Source: Nocardia flavorosea
GTDB taxonomy: Bacteria > Actinomycetota > Actinomycetes > Mycobacteriales > Mycobacteriaceae
Direction: 5' to 3'
NCBI RefSeq assembly: GCF_015477805.1
Contig: NZ_JADLQL010000001.1
Location: 868,001-932,000 of the forward strand
DNA length: 64,000 nucleotides
Shown here: positions 34,938 to 43,041 of the stretch, piece after piece
Numbering within the stretch: the first letter of the stretch is position 1
Layout: each line of letters starts with the position of its first letter
Program-made: the position numbers and the translations under genes
Notes under the pieces: generated by a model
The model's database searches: none
Told to the model about the DNA's origin: nothing
Seen by the model: the letters and a program-made list of their open reading frames with translations, nothing else

Positions 34938-35011
34938 CCGGCCGACTGGCCGGTAGCGAATGCTCGGCCGCGGGGTGGGCGCAGTTTCACAGTTTGTGCG
35001 TTCAGCGCACA
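34938..35011. terminator. two short hairpins between convergent genes
   Basis: CCGGCC (34938-34943) pairs with GGCCGG (34948-34953) around GACT, and TGTGCG (34995-35000) pairs with CGCACA (35006-35011) around a 5-nt loop. Lying between the lipoprotein stop and the convergent membrane-protein stop, they may serve as weak terminators. There are no T-runs. Confidence 0.3.
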
Positions 35012-35066
35012 GCACGCCGATCCCGATCCGGGCCGGCCGGATCGGGACCATATCGCGTAGCCGGTG

Positions 35067-35699
35067 TCACGCCGGCCCACCGTGCAGAGTCGGCCCGCCG
35101 GAGAAGCCGGGCCTGCCTACCCGTGGATCGGTGGCAGCCGCGACGGGAGCGGGCGCGTCCGCGGCCCGGCGTCGTTCGGCCGCGTCGACTTCACGCCGGC
35201 CGAAGGCGATATCGCGGACACTGCGCACCGACAGCCGCCCGAGCGAGGTCGCGGCGAAGAACAGGATCAGCGCGCCGAGCCCGTAGAAGAACGTCAGCCG
35301 CACCAGGGCCTGCTTCCACTCGGAACCCGCGACGGGTGCACCGATATCGCCGAGGCCCAGCGGACCCGCCAGCAACGGCCCGATCACGAACCACGCACCG
35401 GCCACCGTGGCCAGCCACGCTCCCGTACTCGCCACGATCCGGTTCCGGCTCAGCAGCATGAGCAGCCCACCGATTATCGCCACCACCCCCGGCAGAACCT
35501 GCAGCCAGCCGCGTGCCGCCGACCACACCCACGGCTCGTCGGGAGTGTAGGAAAAATTGAAGTACGGCCCGATGAACGGGATGAGCGCGCCCCAGATGCC
35601 CAGCAGCAATACGGCCAGACCGCCCAGGGCACCGCGACTACGCGGAATATGCAGACGCCCCCCGCGCCCACCGGAAACATTTTCGTCGACGTCTCTCAT
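35067..35699 (-). CDS. hypothetical four-helix membrane protein
   Basis: 210 residues with four predicted membrane segments: GALGGLAVLLLGIWGALIPF, LPGVVAIIGGLLMLL, TGAWLATVAGAWFVIGPLLAG and LTFFYGLGALILFFAATSLG. The segment GPYFNFSYTPDEPW lies in the first outer loop. It looks like the small stress-linked membrane proteins common in mycolic-acid bacteria, but I do not recognise a named family. The ATG 35699 has GGAGG 5 nt upstream; the open frame extends further without support. The C-terminal 50 residues are charged and cytosolic. Confidence 0.75.
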   Translation of the reverse strand: MRDVDENVSGGRGGRLHIPRSRGALGGLAVLLLGIWGALIPFIGPYFNFSYTPDEPWVWSAARGWLQVLPGVVAIIGGLLMLLSRNRIVASTGAWLATVAGAWFVIGPLLAGPLGLGDIGAPVAGSEWKQALVRLTFFYGLGALILFFAATSLGRLSVRSVRDIAFGRREVDAAERRRAADAPAPVAAATDPRVGRPGFSGGPTLHGGPA

Positions 35700-35736
35700 G
35701 ACGCCTCCAATCATCGACAGCAATGCCGACCTCGCA

Positions 35737-35761
35737 TTACCCGAATCGCGCAGATCCACGC
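35737..35761 (-). promoter_or_regulatory. possible SigB-like promoter of the membrane protein
   Basis: Minus strand: GCGT, 15 nt, GGGTAA, 37 nt before ATG 35699. The -10 is good, the -35 fits only the loose GNNT form. Confidence 0.25.
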
Positions 35762-35985
35762 AGGTTCCGGCACCGGAACGATTGTGAAGACCGGTTCGCC
35801 GCGGGAGCGCACCGAGATCCTGCACCCACCCGACACGCGGCGGTGCCGACCCCACCGAATCCTTCGTTGTTACGGGTCGTCCGCTCAGCGGCGCATCCCC
35901 TCGCGGGCCACGCGTCCCACTCCCGGCTCGTCCGCTCCTGGACACCGATCACGAGCAAATGGTTTCCGATGCCGGAACTCCGGCC

Positions 35986-36363
35986 TCAGCCGCGGTTGTA
36001 GCGCCTTTCATAGCTCGCGCGGACCTCGGCGGCGCGGCGTTGCCGGTCCGGGTCGGCCAGCACCGGATCGAGACCGTGCTTGACCAGGACATGACGCCGG
36101 TGCACATACACCAGGGCGACCGCGAAGAAGGCAAGCGGCAGGAACACCAGGGCGGCCATCGAAACGCCCATCCACCACGGGCCGGGAACCAGCGCGAACA
36201 GGCACAGGAACGGGATCGGAGGCACCAGGAACCGTTGCAGGTACCGGCGGGTGGCGCCCGGCCCGGTCTGGTCGTGAAGAACCCACTGCTGCATCGAGGC
36301 CGGCAAGGGTTCGCCGAAGATGTAGCGGATGCGCTGAATCGGTGTGGGAGTCCGGTCGGTCAC
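35986..36363 (-). CDS. DUF5313 family membrane protein
   Basis: 125 residues. Starts VTDRTPTPIQRIRYIFGEPLPASMQQWVLHD, then GPGATRRYLQRFLVPPIPFLCLF, matching the DUF5313 family of mycolic-acid actinobacteria. Two membrane helices (PPIPFLCLFALVPGPWWMG and AALVFLPLAFFAVALVYVH) are followed by a basic tail. GTG 36363 has AGGAGG 5 nt upstream. It is 59 nt downstream of the MarR-type gene on the same strand, probably co-transcribed. Function unknown. Confidence 0.82.
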   Translation of the reverse strand: MTDRTPTPIQRIRYIFGEPLPASMQQWVLHDQTGPGATRRYLQRFLVPPIPFLCLFALVPGPWWMGVSMAALVFLPLAFFAVALVYVHRRHVLVKHGLDPVLADPDRQRRAAEVRASYERRYNRG

Positions 36364-36422
36364 GGGGCCCTCCTGCCTACGGTCCGGAACCGGCGCTTCG
36401 CCGCGGCGGTTCCCGAATGCGT

Positions 36423-36893
36423 TCACGATTTGTTCTCCGGATGCACGAGCGCCGCCCGGCGGGCCGCCTCGTTGACCCGGCCGAGCACTGTGCGCAATTC
36501 CTCGAGGTCATCCAGTCCCACCCCCAGCCGGTCGACAACAGCGGGCGGAATCCCTTCGGCCTCGCGACGTAGCGCACGCCCCGCATCGGTGAGGTCGACC
36601 ACCAGGGTCCGCTCGTCACCGGGGTCGCGTCGCCGGCTGACGAGTCCGGCGCCTTCCAACCGCTTGAGCAGCGGCGACAAGGTGGGCGAATCGAGCTGAA
36701 TCGCCTCGGCAATGGCCTTGACGGACATCGGCGCCTCTCCCCACAACGCCAACATGACGAGATACTGCGGATGCGTCAATCCGAGCGGCTCCAGCAGCGG
36801 CCGATAGACCGCGAGCACCGAACGGTTCGCCACGGCGAGCGCAAAACACACCTGCCGTTCCAGCCGCAGCGGGTCATCGATCTCCGCGGTCAT
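36423..36893 (-). CDS. MarR family regulator, OhrR-like
   Basis: 156 residues. LERQVCFALAVANRSVLAVYRPLLEPLGLTHPQYLVMLALWGE is very like OhrR, where the Cys (here residue 16) senses organic peroxides. The winged helix follows: SVKAIAEAIQLDSPTLSPLLKRLEGAGLVSRRRDPGDERTLVVDLTDAG. OhrR-type repressors leave DNA when this Cys is oxidised. A 26-bp palindrome 38 nt upstream is a likely self-operator. No ohr gene is adjacent; the downstream DUF5313 gene may be its target. Confidence 0.88.
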   Translation of the reverse strand: MTAEIDDPLRLERQVCFALAVANRSVLAVYRPLLEPLGLTHPQYLVMLALWGEAPMSVKAIAEAIQLDSPTLSPLLKRLEGAGLVSRRRDPGDERTLVVDLTDAGRALRREAEGIPPAVVDRLGVGLDDLEELRTVLGRVNEAARRAALVHPENKS

Positions 36894-36930
36894 GGCACTC
36901 CGTTCTCTCTACCTACTTCAAGATAGCTCA

Positions 36931-36956
36931 CGAATAGTTAATACCCGAACTATTCG
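36931..36956. promoter_or_regulatory. 26-bp palindromic operator upstream of the MarR gene
   Basis: CGAATAGTT (36931-36939) and AACTATTCG (36948-36956) are perfect 9-bp arms with an 8-nt spacer. It is AT-rich in a GC-rich background, typical for MarR/OhrR sites, and lies 38-63 nt before the regulator's start. Confidence 0.7.
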
Positions 36957-37263
36957 CCGTAACCCTAACCCACGGTTGTAACCTTCTGACACTCGCCTCC
37001 ATGCGAGCTACCGGCGACGGTCGACTGCGCGATCGAACGATCGCGCCTGGTCGCCGGCGCCGGCGTACGGTTGCATCGGTCGCAGCGAGTCGCTGAACAC
37101 ACCGGCCCACGAACCGCTGAGAGTGCGCTCTCGTCCGTTATGCCGACAGTCGGACCACAGAGCGCTACCTACCCCGGATCAACAGCGATCACCGGGTCCT
37201 GGGCAAGCTCTCGAAGCATCCTCGGTCCCGCTCTGGTACCCGCCCTGGGGGAGGTTGAACGAC
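36957..37263. other. intergenic, no gene seen
   Basis: About 300 bases between the MarR operator and the terminator of tRNA-Pro. Open frames here are unsupported. CGATCGAACGATCG at 37030-37043 is a short palindrome of unknown meaning. Confidence 0.4.
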
Positions 37264-37297
37264 AAAAACCCCTCCTGCGCTGGTCAGGAAGGGTTTT
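37264..37297 (-). terminator. rho-independent terminator of tRNA-Pro
   Basis: On the minus strand a stem AAAACCC-TCCTG pairs with CAGGA-GGGTTTT around a short loop and ends in a T-run, starting 4 nt after the tRNA CCA end. One mismatch interrupts the stem. Confidence 0.8.
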
Positions 37298-37300
37298 CTA

Positions 37301-37377
37301 TGGTCGGGCTGACAGGATTTGAACCTGCGACCACTTGACCCCCAGTCAAGTGCGCTACCAAACTGCGCCACAGCCCG
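37301..37377 (-). tRNA. tRNA-Pro (anticodon GGG)
   Basis: 77 nt including an encoded CCA. Acceptor arms CGGGCTG and CAGCCCG pair fully; the D-loop has TTTGGTAGCGC; the anticodon stem CTTGA/TCAAG encloses CTGGGGG with anticodon GGG; the T-arm shows GCAGGTTCAAATCCTGT. A terminator follows directly. Confidence 0.96.
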
Positions 37378-37750
37378 TCACACCCCGTCGGGGTGCTCGA
37401 TGAGATTACCTCAGAGTCGTTTGTGACTACTAATCGGCAGGTCAGAGGGGTGTCGATGGGCTGCGCCGGGCGGCGGCGAGCGGAACGCGCTCCCACTGCC
37501 ACGGAGCATTGTGGTGCCGGTTCGGCTCACCCGGGTCGCCTGCTGCCTCAGGTGCCTGCCCTCACGAAAACCGACCGCGTTCGGCTCCGAATACCGTGTT
37601 GACCGGCCTGTGTCAGGGGCAGCGCGCGCGGTGGAACTCATCCCGGAGTTCCGGCGGCAAAGGAATTGGGGGCAAGTGCGACTGGCCGCCCGCTGATAGC
37701 TTTCCGCCTGGATATCCGGCGGGTGATATCCAGGCGAGGACGGGCTGTAA
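37378..37750. other. 373-bp region upstream of the biosynthetic operon
   Basis: Holds no convincing gene; frames on both strands are short and unrelated to known families. It must contain the promoter of the biosynthetic operon and includes a 12-bp inverted repeat just before the first start codon. Confidence 0.45.
37705..37736. promoter_or_regulatory. 12-bp inverted repeat before the biosynthetic operon
   Basis: CGCCTGGATATC (37705-37716) and GATATCCAGGCG (37725-37736) are perfect arms with an 8-nt spacer. The right arm runs directly into the GAGGA Shine-Dalgarno of the ACP gene. It could be a regulator's operator or, in RNA, a hairpin that controls access to the ribosome binding site. Confidence 0.65.
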
Positions 37751-38035
37751 ATGAGCGACGAAGGCACCCCACCGCATCCGGATCTGGTGGAGCGACTGGT
37801 GCGGTATTTAGGTGTGGTCACGGACACACGGCTGGGAGCGGACGACGACTACTTCGGTATGGGTCTGGTGAATTCGCTCCGAGCACTGGAAATCGTCGCC
37901 TATCTCGAGCGTACTTTCGACATCGAGATCGATATCGACGATCTGGATCTGGACAATTTCCGGACGGCGCGGCGGACGGCCGTCTTCGTCACCCGCAAAT
38001 GTGGTCCCACCACAGGTCTCGGTGCGGGCAGGTGA
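37751..38035 (+). CDS. acyl carrier protein (FkbJ-like)
   Basis: 94 residues. A carrier protein of the kind serving FkbH: ADDDYFGMGLVNSLRALEIVAYLERTF has Ser42 as phosphopantetheine site, followed by the acidic helix IEIDIDDLDLDNF. The motif is GLVNSL rather than GxDSL, as in other FkbJ-type ACPs. It would hold glyceryl and oxidised C3 units. AGGA lies upstream of ATG 37751, right after the inverted repeat. First gene of the operon; the dehydrogenase gene overlaps its stop (GTGA). The tail after residue 80 is atypical. Confidence 0.85.
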   Translation: MSDEGTPPHPDLVERLVRYLGVVTDTRLGADDDYFGMGLVNSLRALEIVAYLERTFDIEIDIDDLDLDNFRTARRTAVFVTRKCGPTTGLGAGR

Positions 38036-39162
38036 GCCGGTTGGAGTCTCTACTGTGCCGCGCCGCCGAGGGTGCGGCCGAATGGGACCGCACGGGGATG
38101 CCGCGTGAAATAATCGGCGCCGCAGCAGAAGCGGGCGTGCTCGGGATGGATCGGGCGGTGCGTTACGGCGGTCGCGGCGCGGATGCGTCGGCAACCGGCC
38201 GCACGGCCGCCGAATTGGGCGCGGTGTGCACGTCGCTGCGTTCGTTGTTCACGGTGCAGGGCCTGGTCGCTGCGGCGATCGACCGCTGGGGCACCCCCGA
38301 GCAGCGTTCGCACTGGTTGCCCAGGTTGACGCATGGTGAGCTGGTCGCGGCTCTCGCGGCGACGGAAGCCGGGGCCGGCAGCGACCTTTCGGGAATCACC
38401 ACCCGCTTCACGGGTACCGGGCCCGAGCGACGTGTGTCCGGCCGCAAACTATGGGTCACTTTCGGGGCGCTGGCCGATGTGGTGCTGGTGGTGGGGCGAT
38501 CCGACCACGGCCCGGTTGCCGCGCTGGTGGAAAGGGATCAACCCGGCGTGCAGGTGGAACCGGTGATCGATCAGCTGGGTATGCGGGGCGCTCGCCTCGC
38601 ACATTTGACCTTCGATGCGGCGCGGGTGCCCGCCGCGAACATCCTCGGCCGAGCGGGTTTCGGCTTGTCGCATGTGCTGGGAACCGCACTCGACCACGGC
38701 AGGTACACGATCGCGTGGGGCTGCACCGGGATGGCGCGGGCGTGCCTGGGCGATGCCGCGGCGCATGCGCACGACCGGGTCCAGGGCGATATCCGGCTCG
38801 CCGACCACCAATCGGTGCGTGCCGTGCTCGGACGCAGCTGGGTGGACGTGGCGGGTGCGGAGGCGCTGTGCCTGCGCGCGGCCGGTGACCGCGATGGCCG
38901 TGAGCCGACCGCGTACCTCACCACCATCGCCGCGAAATACGCGGCAGCCCGGGCAGCGTGCGCGGCGAGCGAGCGCGCGGTGCAGATGCTGGGCGCCGCG
39001 GGCTGTGCCCCCGGGAACCGGGCCGGCCGCTTCTACCGCGACGCCAAGGTCATGCAGATCATCGAGGGCGCGCGCGAAATCGCCGAACAGGATCTCGGCG
39101 ATTTCGTGCTGCGGTCCGTCGGGGAATCGCGCGCCGCGGCGGCTCTGGTGGCGGAGAGCTGA
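38032..39162 (+). CDS. acyl-CoA dehydrogenase family protein (FkbI-like)
   Basis: 376 residues, an FAD flavoprotein of the ACAD fold. AALAATEAGAGSDLSGITT binds the flavin, GRKLWVTFGALADVVLVVGR follows, and the C-terminus has MQIIEGAREIAEQDLGDFVL, where the catalytic Glu sits in the IxEGxxEI motif. In FK520, zwittermicin and similar pathways the FkbI homolog oxidises the ACP-bound glycerate unit after FkbK towards hydroxymalonyl-ACP. GTG 38032 overlaps the ACP stop. The role is inferred from the set of ACP, FkbH and FkbK genes in the same operon. Confidence 0.85.
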   Translation: MSRLESLLCRAAEGAAEWDRTGMPREIIGAAAEAGVLGMDRAVRYGGRGADASATGRTAAELGAVCTSLRSLFTVQGLVAAAIDRWGTPEQRSHWLPRLTHGELVAALAATEAGAGSDLSGITTRFTGTGPERRVSGRKLWVTFGALADVVLVVGRSDHGPVAALVERDQPGVQVEPVIDQLGMRGARLAHLTFDAARVPAANILGRAGFGLSHVLGTALDHGRYTIAWGCTGMARACLGDAAAHAHDRVQGDIRLADHQSVRAVLGRSWVDVAGAEALCLRAAGDRDGREPTAYLTTIAAKYAAARAACAASERAVQMLGAAGCAPGNRAGRFYRDAKVMQIIEGAREIAEQDLGDFVLRSVGESRAAAALVAES

Positions 39163-39173
39163 CGGCGAAATTC

Positions 39174-40175
39174 ATGATCTCTCTAGGACCGGTTTCGACC
39201 GCTTTCCCCGAATCCACCGTCGCGATAGCCGATCTCGCCGAGCTTTCGGAACTACCGCCCGCTCGCCGCGCACACGCGCTGTCGCTCGGCATCACCTCCG
39301 TGCATTGCGCCGGGGATACCGCGGAACACGATCTCGCCGCCGAGGCGGCCCGCGGGGCACTCGACCGCGCGGGGCTGGCGGCGAGCGAACTCGACGCACT
39401 GCTGGTAGTCGGTGGGCGTGCACCGCGTTATCTGCTCGCCTCCGAAGCCACGCGCCTGCAGCAGCGCCTCGGCGCGGATCGCGCGTTCGTCGCGGGGATC
39501 GGCGAGCTCGGATGCGTGTCGATCTCGGCCGCGTTCACCCTCGGGGCGGCGTTGCTGCGCGGGAACCCCCGATGCCGCACCGTACTCGTCGTCGCCGCGG
39601 CGACCGCCCCGACCCGGTTCCGCTATCGCGCGCCGATGACGATCCTCGGTGACGGAGCCGCCGCCGTTGTGCTCGCTACCGGCCCCAAGGGCCTGTACCA
39701 GCTGGTCGACCACGAGGTGCGCAGTGACGGCCGCTACGCGGACCTGTTCCGGATCGACTACCGCGACCTACCGTCGGATCAGTGGCGCGAGACCTGCGCC
39801 GACGAGGCCACCTACAGCTTCCGGCTCGCGGTCGAAAGCCGCAACCGGTTCACCGCGATGAACGACGAGATCATGTCCCGCAACGGATTACGTATGGACG
39901 ATCTGGGTTCGGTACTGATGCAGAACCTGTCGGCCGGTGCGTTCGCCTTCTGGGAGGAGGCGCTCGGCGTCGGCATCGATCCGGCCTGCCACCGCAATCT
40001 CGCCGGGTTCGGCCATCTCGGCTCGGCCGATGTGCTGGTCAATCTGGACCTCGCGGCGCGGACGCGCGCGCCGGGGGATCACCTGCTGCTGCTGAACAGC
40101 AGCCCGGTCGCGGCGTGGAGCACCAGCCTGCTGCGTCGCCTGCCGGACGGCGACACGGGAGGGACGGCTTCATGA
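39174..40175 (+). CDS. KASIII-like 3-oxoacyl-ACP synthase III family protein, altered active site
   Basis: 333 residues with the thiolase fold. The nucleophile Cys is present in GIGELGCVSISAAFTLGAALL. The usual His (HQAN) is replaced: the aligned stretch reads VLMQNLSAGAF. The usual Asn (GNTSAAS) aligns with GFGHLGSADVL, so a His stands there. It therefore may be an acyltransferase or a condensing enzyme with a shifted base. KASIII homologs beside FkbH and an ACP occur in tetronate pathways, an alternative reading of this operon. ATG 39174 has only a weak ribosome site, 11 nt after the previous stop; its own stop overlaps the FkbH start as ATGA. Confidence 0.8.
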   Translation: MISLGPVSTAFPESTVAIADLAELSELPPARRAHALSLGITSVHCAGDTAEHDLAAEAARGALDRAGLAASELDALLVVGGRAPRYLLASEATRLQQRLGADRAFVAGIGELGCVSISAAFTLGAALLRGNPRCRTVLVVAAATAPTRFRYRAPMTILGDGAAAVVLATGPKGLYQLVDHEVRSDGRYADLFRIDYRDLPSDQWRETCADEATYSFRLAVESRNRFTAMNDEIMSRNGLRMDDLGSVLMQNLSAGAFAFWEEALGVGIDPACHRNLAGFGHLGSADVLVNLDLAARTRAPGDHLLLLNSSPVAAWSTSLLRRLPDGDTGGTAS

Positions 40176-43024
40176 ACTCGATCGTGAAATGCCTGGTGTG
40201 GGATCTGGACGACACACTGTGGGACGGCGTGGTGCTGGAAGGCGACGCCCGCGCACCGCGTCCGGAAGCGCGCCGGGCGCTGCGCCTGCTGGACGAGCGT
40301 GGCATCGTGCACGCGGTCGCGAGCCGCGGCGAACCCGCTCCGGCGCTCGCGCATCTGGCGGCGCACGGGGTCGAGGAGATGTTCTGCGCGACGCAGATCG
40401 GCTGGGAACCGAAATCGGCGGCGGTGCGCCGGATCGCGGAGTCGCTGAACATCGGCCTGGATACCGTCGCCTTCGTCGACAACGATCCGGTCGAACGCGC
40501 CGAGGTGGCGACCGCGCTGCCGCAGGTGCGGTGCTATGGCGCCGAGGACGTCGCGGATCTACCGGATCTCGCGGAATTCAGCCCGGCGATCGTCACCCGC
40601 GACGCACGCGAGCGCAGGCAGCGCTACCGCGCCGAAGCGCGCAGGCGGACCAGCGAGCAGTCCTTCGCCGGTTCGGATGCCGAATTCCTGCGCGGGCTCG
40701 GGCTGGTGATGACCGTGCGCCGGGCGCGTGCGGCGGACCTGGACCGTGCGCACGAACTCACGGTACGCACCCACCAGCTCAACACGACCGGCCGCACCTT
40801 CGATATCGGGCAGCTGCGGGAGCTGAGTGCGGATCCCGCGCACGAGGTGCTGATCGCGACCCTGCGCGACCGGTTCGGCGAGTACGGCGCGATCGGGCTC
40901 GCGGTCACCGAGATGCGCGGCACGGATTCGGTACTGCTGCTGATGCTCATGTCCTGCCGGGTGATGTCGCGCGGGGTCGGTGCCGCGCTGCTGGCGCACC
41001 TGGTCGAGCGGGCGAGTGCGCGCGGGCAGCGCTGTGTCGCGGAGTTCGTGCCGACCGAGGTGAACCGGGTCATGCTCGTCACGCTGCGCTTCGCCGGATT
41101 CGTGGTGCTGGAACAAGGCCCGGAACGGGTGCTGCTCGGTCACGACGGACGCACCGTGGCGTCCCACAGCGCGCACGTGCTCGTGCGGTCGGCCGATGCG
41201 CCGACGCCGCCCGGCGATCTGATCGGCGGTCTGCTGCGGCGGGCCGCCGAGTTCCCGGATCGGTGCGCGCTGATCTCGGGCGGGAAAACTCTCACCTATC
41301 GCGAACTCGTCGACCGCACCGCCGCTCTCGCCGGGCGTCTGGTCGGTGCGGGTGTGCGTCCCGGCGATGTGGTGCTGTGCCTGCTACGGCAGGACATGTG
41401 GACGGTGGTGGCGATGCTGGCCGCACTACGCGCGGGGGCGGCGTGGTGTCTGGTCGAGCCCGGGCGGGCCGCCGCGCAGGTGCGTGCACTGGTCGACGAT
41501 TTGCCGTGTACCGCTGTGATATTCGACGAGCACGCGCCCCCTACACCGCACGGGGAAGTGGAGGCACTGCTCGCCCCCGCGTCGGCCCGGCCCGCCCTGG
41601 TACCGCTGGGCGCGACCTCACCGGCCGGTCCGCTGCCGACGTCGCCGCCCGCGTCGGCGCCCGCCTACGTCATCACCACCTCGGGATCCACCGGCGCACC
41701 CAAAGCAGTCGTGGTCAGCCGCGGCAATCTGGCCGCGATGATCTCCGGACGCGACTATCCGTGCGAGGACGGCGCACCGGTCACGCTGTCGACCTGCCCG
41801 CTCACCGCCGATGCCGCACTGCTCTTCGGTCCGTGGGCCCTCACCCGGGGCGGGACTGTGGTGGTGCCGACCCACCGTGAGCTGCCCGACGCCGCGGCGG
41901 TCGGTGCGCTCGTGGCCGGGTCGCGGGTGAGTCACCTCGTCGCCACGCCGTCGTACTACCGGTTGCTGCTGCCGATTCTGGCCGAGGCGGCGGCCGCGCC
42001 GACGGTGGTCGCGCTGGCGGGCGAGACGTTGTCCTCGTCGCTGGCCGCCCGGCATCGCGAACTGCTGCCCGGCGTCGTCCTGATGAACGAGTACGGCCCC
42101 ACCGAGGCGACCGTGACCTGCGTGTGGCACGTTGTCACCGATACCGGGAGGGTGCCCATCGGCCGGCCGCTACCGGGCAATTCCGCGCGCGTGCTCGGGC
42201 CGGAGTTGACGGTGACTACCGACGGAGATATCGGCGAGCTGTATATCGGCGGAGACCAGATCACCATGGGCTACGCCGGTCGTCCCGGCACGACCGCGAC
42301 CCGTTTCGTCGCCGACCCGTTCGCCGGCGAGCCCGGCGCGCGGATGTATCGGACCGGCGATCTCGCGCGGCTCACCGGCGCGGGCGATATCGACTATCTC
42401 GGCCGCGCCGACGGCCAGGTACAGATACGCGGCGCGCGGGTGGAACGAGACGCCGTGGAGGCGGTGCTGGAGACCCATCCGGGGGTTGCGCACGCGGTGA
42501 CCGTGGTGCGCGCCGGCCGCGATGAGATCGACGACCTCATCGCGTTCATCGTGCCCGCCGCCGATACCGCGCCGCCCGGTCGCCGGGAACTGGCCCGGCA
42601 CTGCGCCGAACGGCTCACTCCGCTGGAGGTGCCGAGCCGGTTCGTGCCGATCGATACGATCCCGATCGCCGCGGCGGGCAAACTCGACACGGCCGCTCTG
42701 CTGGCCAGGGCCGACGACCCCGCGCTGCCCGGGCCCTCGCGCGCCGATTGGACTCCCGGGCAACGCGAGATCGCGGAACTGTGGTCCGCTGCGCTCGAAC
42801 ACGACGACTTCGATCTCGACGATTCGTTCTTCGAGATCGGCGGCAACTCACACCGGGTAGTCGTGCTGCATCTGCTGCTCGAACAATATCGGCCGGGCGC
42901 GGTACGCGTCGGTCAGCTGTTCGATCTGCGCACGATCCGCGACCAGACCGATGCGCTCGCGGCCACCGCCGCCGTGCCGGTCGAGCCCTCGGTACCCGCT
43001 TCCACTCGAGCTTTCGAGCTGTGA
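40172..43024 (+). CDS. FkbH-like glyceryl transferase/phosphatase fused to NRPS adenylation and carrier domains
   Basis: 950 residues. Residues 1-~345 are FkbH: the HAD motif KCLVWDLDDTLWDGVVLEGD (Asp11, Asp13), HAVASRGE, FVDNDPVERAEV, then the GNAT-like part with catalytic Cys262 in SCRVMSRGVG. FkbH takes 1,3-bisphosphoglycerate, removes phosphate and loads D-glycerate on an ACP. Residues ~350-830 are an adenylation domain (VITTSGSTGAPKAV, NEYGPTEATV, YRTGDLARL, AAAGKLD) and ~850-925 a carrier domain with Ser893 in FEIGGNSHRVV. Residues I align to the specificity positions read D-A-L-A-A-A-E-V-T, which I cannot assign. The fusion of FkbH to A-T is unusual. Start overlaps the KASIII stop. Confidence 0.88.
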   Translation: MNSIVKCLVWDLDDTLWDGVVLEGDARAPRPEARRALRLLDERGIVHAVASRGEPAPALAHLAAHGVEEMFCATQIGWEPKSAAVRRIAESLNIGLDTVAFVDNDPVERAEVATALPQVRCYGAEDVADLPDLAEFSPAIVTRDARERRQRYRAEARRRTSEQSFAGSDAEFLRGLGLVMTVRRARAADLDRAHELTVRTHQLNTTGRTFDIGQLRELSADPAHEVLIATLRDRFGEYGAIGLAVTEMRGTDSVLLLMLMSCRVMSRGVGAALLAHLVERASARGQRCVAEFVPTEVNRVMLVTLRFAGFVVLEQGPERVLLGHDGRTVASHSAHVLVRSADAPTPPGDLIGGLLRRAAEFPDRCALISGGKTLTYRELVDRTAALAGRLVGAGVRPGDVVLCLLRQDMWTVVAMLAALRAGAAWCLVEPGRAAAQVRALVDDLPCTAVIFDEHAPPTPHGEVEALLAPASARPALVPLGATSPAGPLPTSPPASAPAYVITTSGSTGAPKAVVVSRGNLAAMISGRDYPCEDGAPVTLSTCPLTADAALLFGPWALTRGGTVVVPTHRELPDAAAVGALVAGSRVSHLVATPSYYRLLLPILAEAAAAPTVVALAGETLSSSLAARHRELLPGVVLMNEYGPTEATVTCVWHVVTDTGRVPIGRPLPGNSARVLGPELTVTTDGDIGELYIGGDQITMGYAGRPGTTATRFVADPFAGEPGARMYRTGDLARLTGAGDIDYLGRADGQVQIRGARVERDAVEAVLETHPGVAHAVTVVRAGRDEIDDLIAFIVPAADTAPPGRRELARHCAERLTPLEVPSRFVPIDTIPIAAAGKLDTAALLARADDPALPGPSRADWTPGQREIAELWSAALEHDDFDLDDSFFEIGGNSHRVVVLHLLLEQYRPGAVRVGQLFDLRTIRDQTDALAATAAVPVEPSVPASTRAFEL

Positions 43025-43041
43025 CCCCTCAGGAGCACACT

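Noticed and set aside
37300..37338. Short frame starting ATG that reads MVGLTGFEPATT over the tRNA region
   Set aside because: This peptide is a familiar artefact of translating the 3' part of a tRNA gene in antisense; it is not a protein.
37301..37750. tRNA-Pro as integration site of the biosynthetic cluster
   Set aside because: Islands insert at tRNA 3' ends. Here the 3' end points away from the cluster, and I found no second copy of the tRNA end or an integrase gene.
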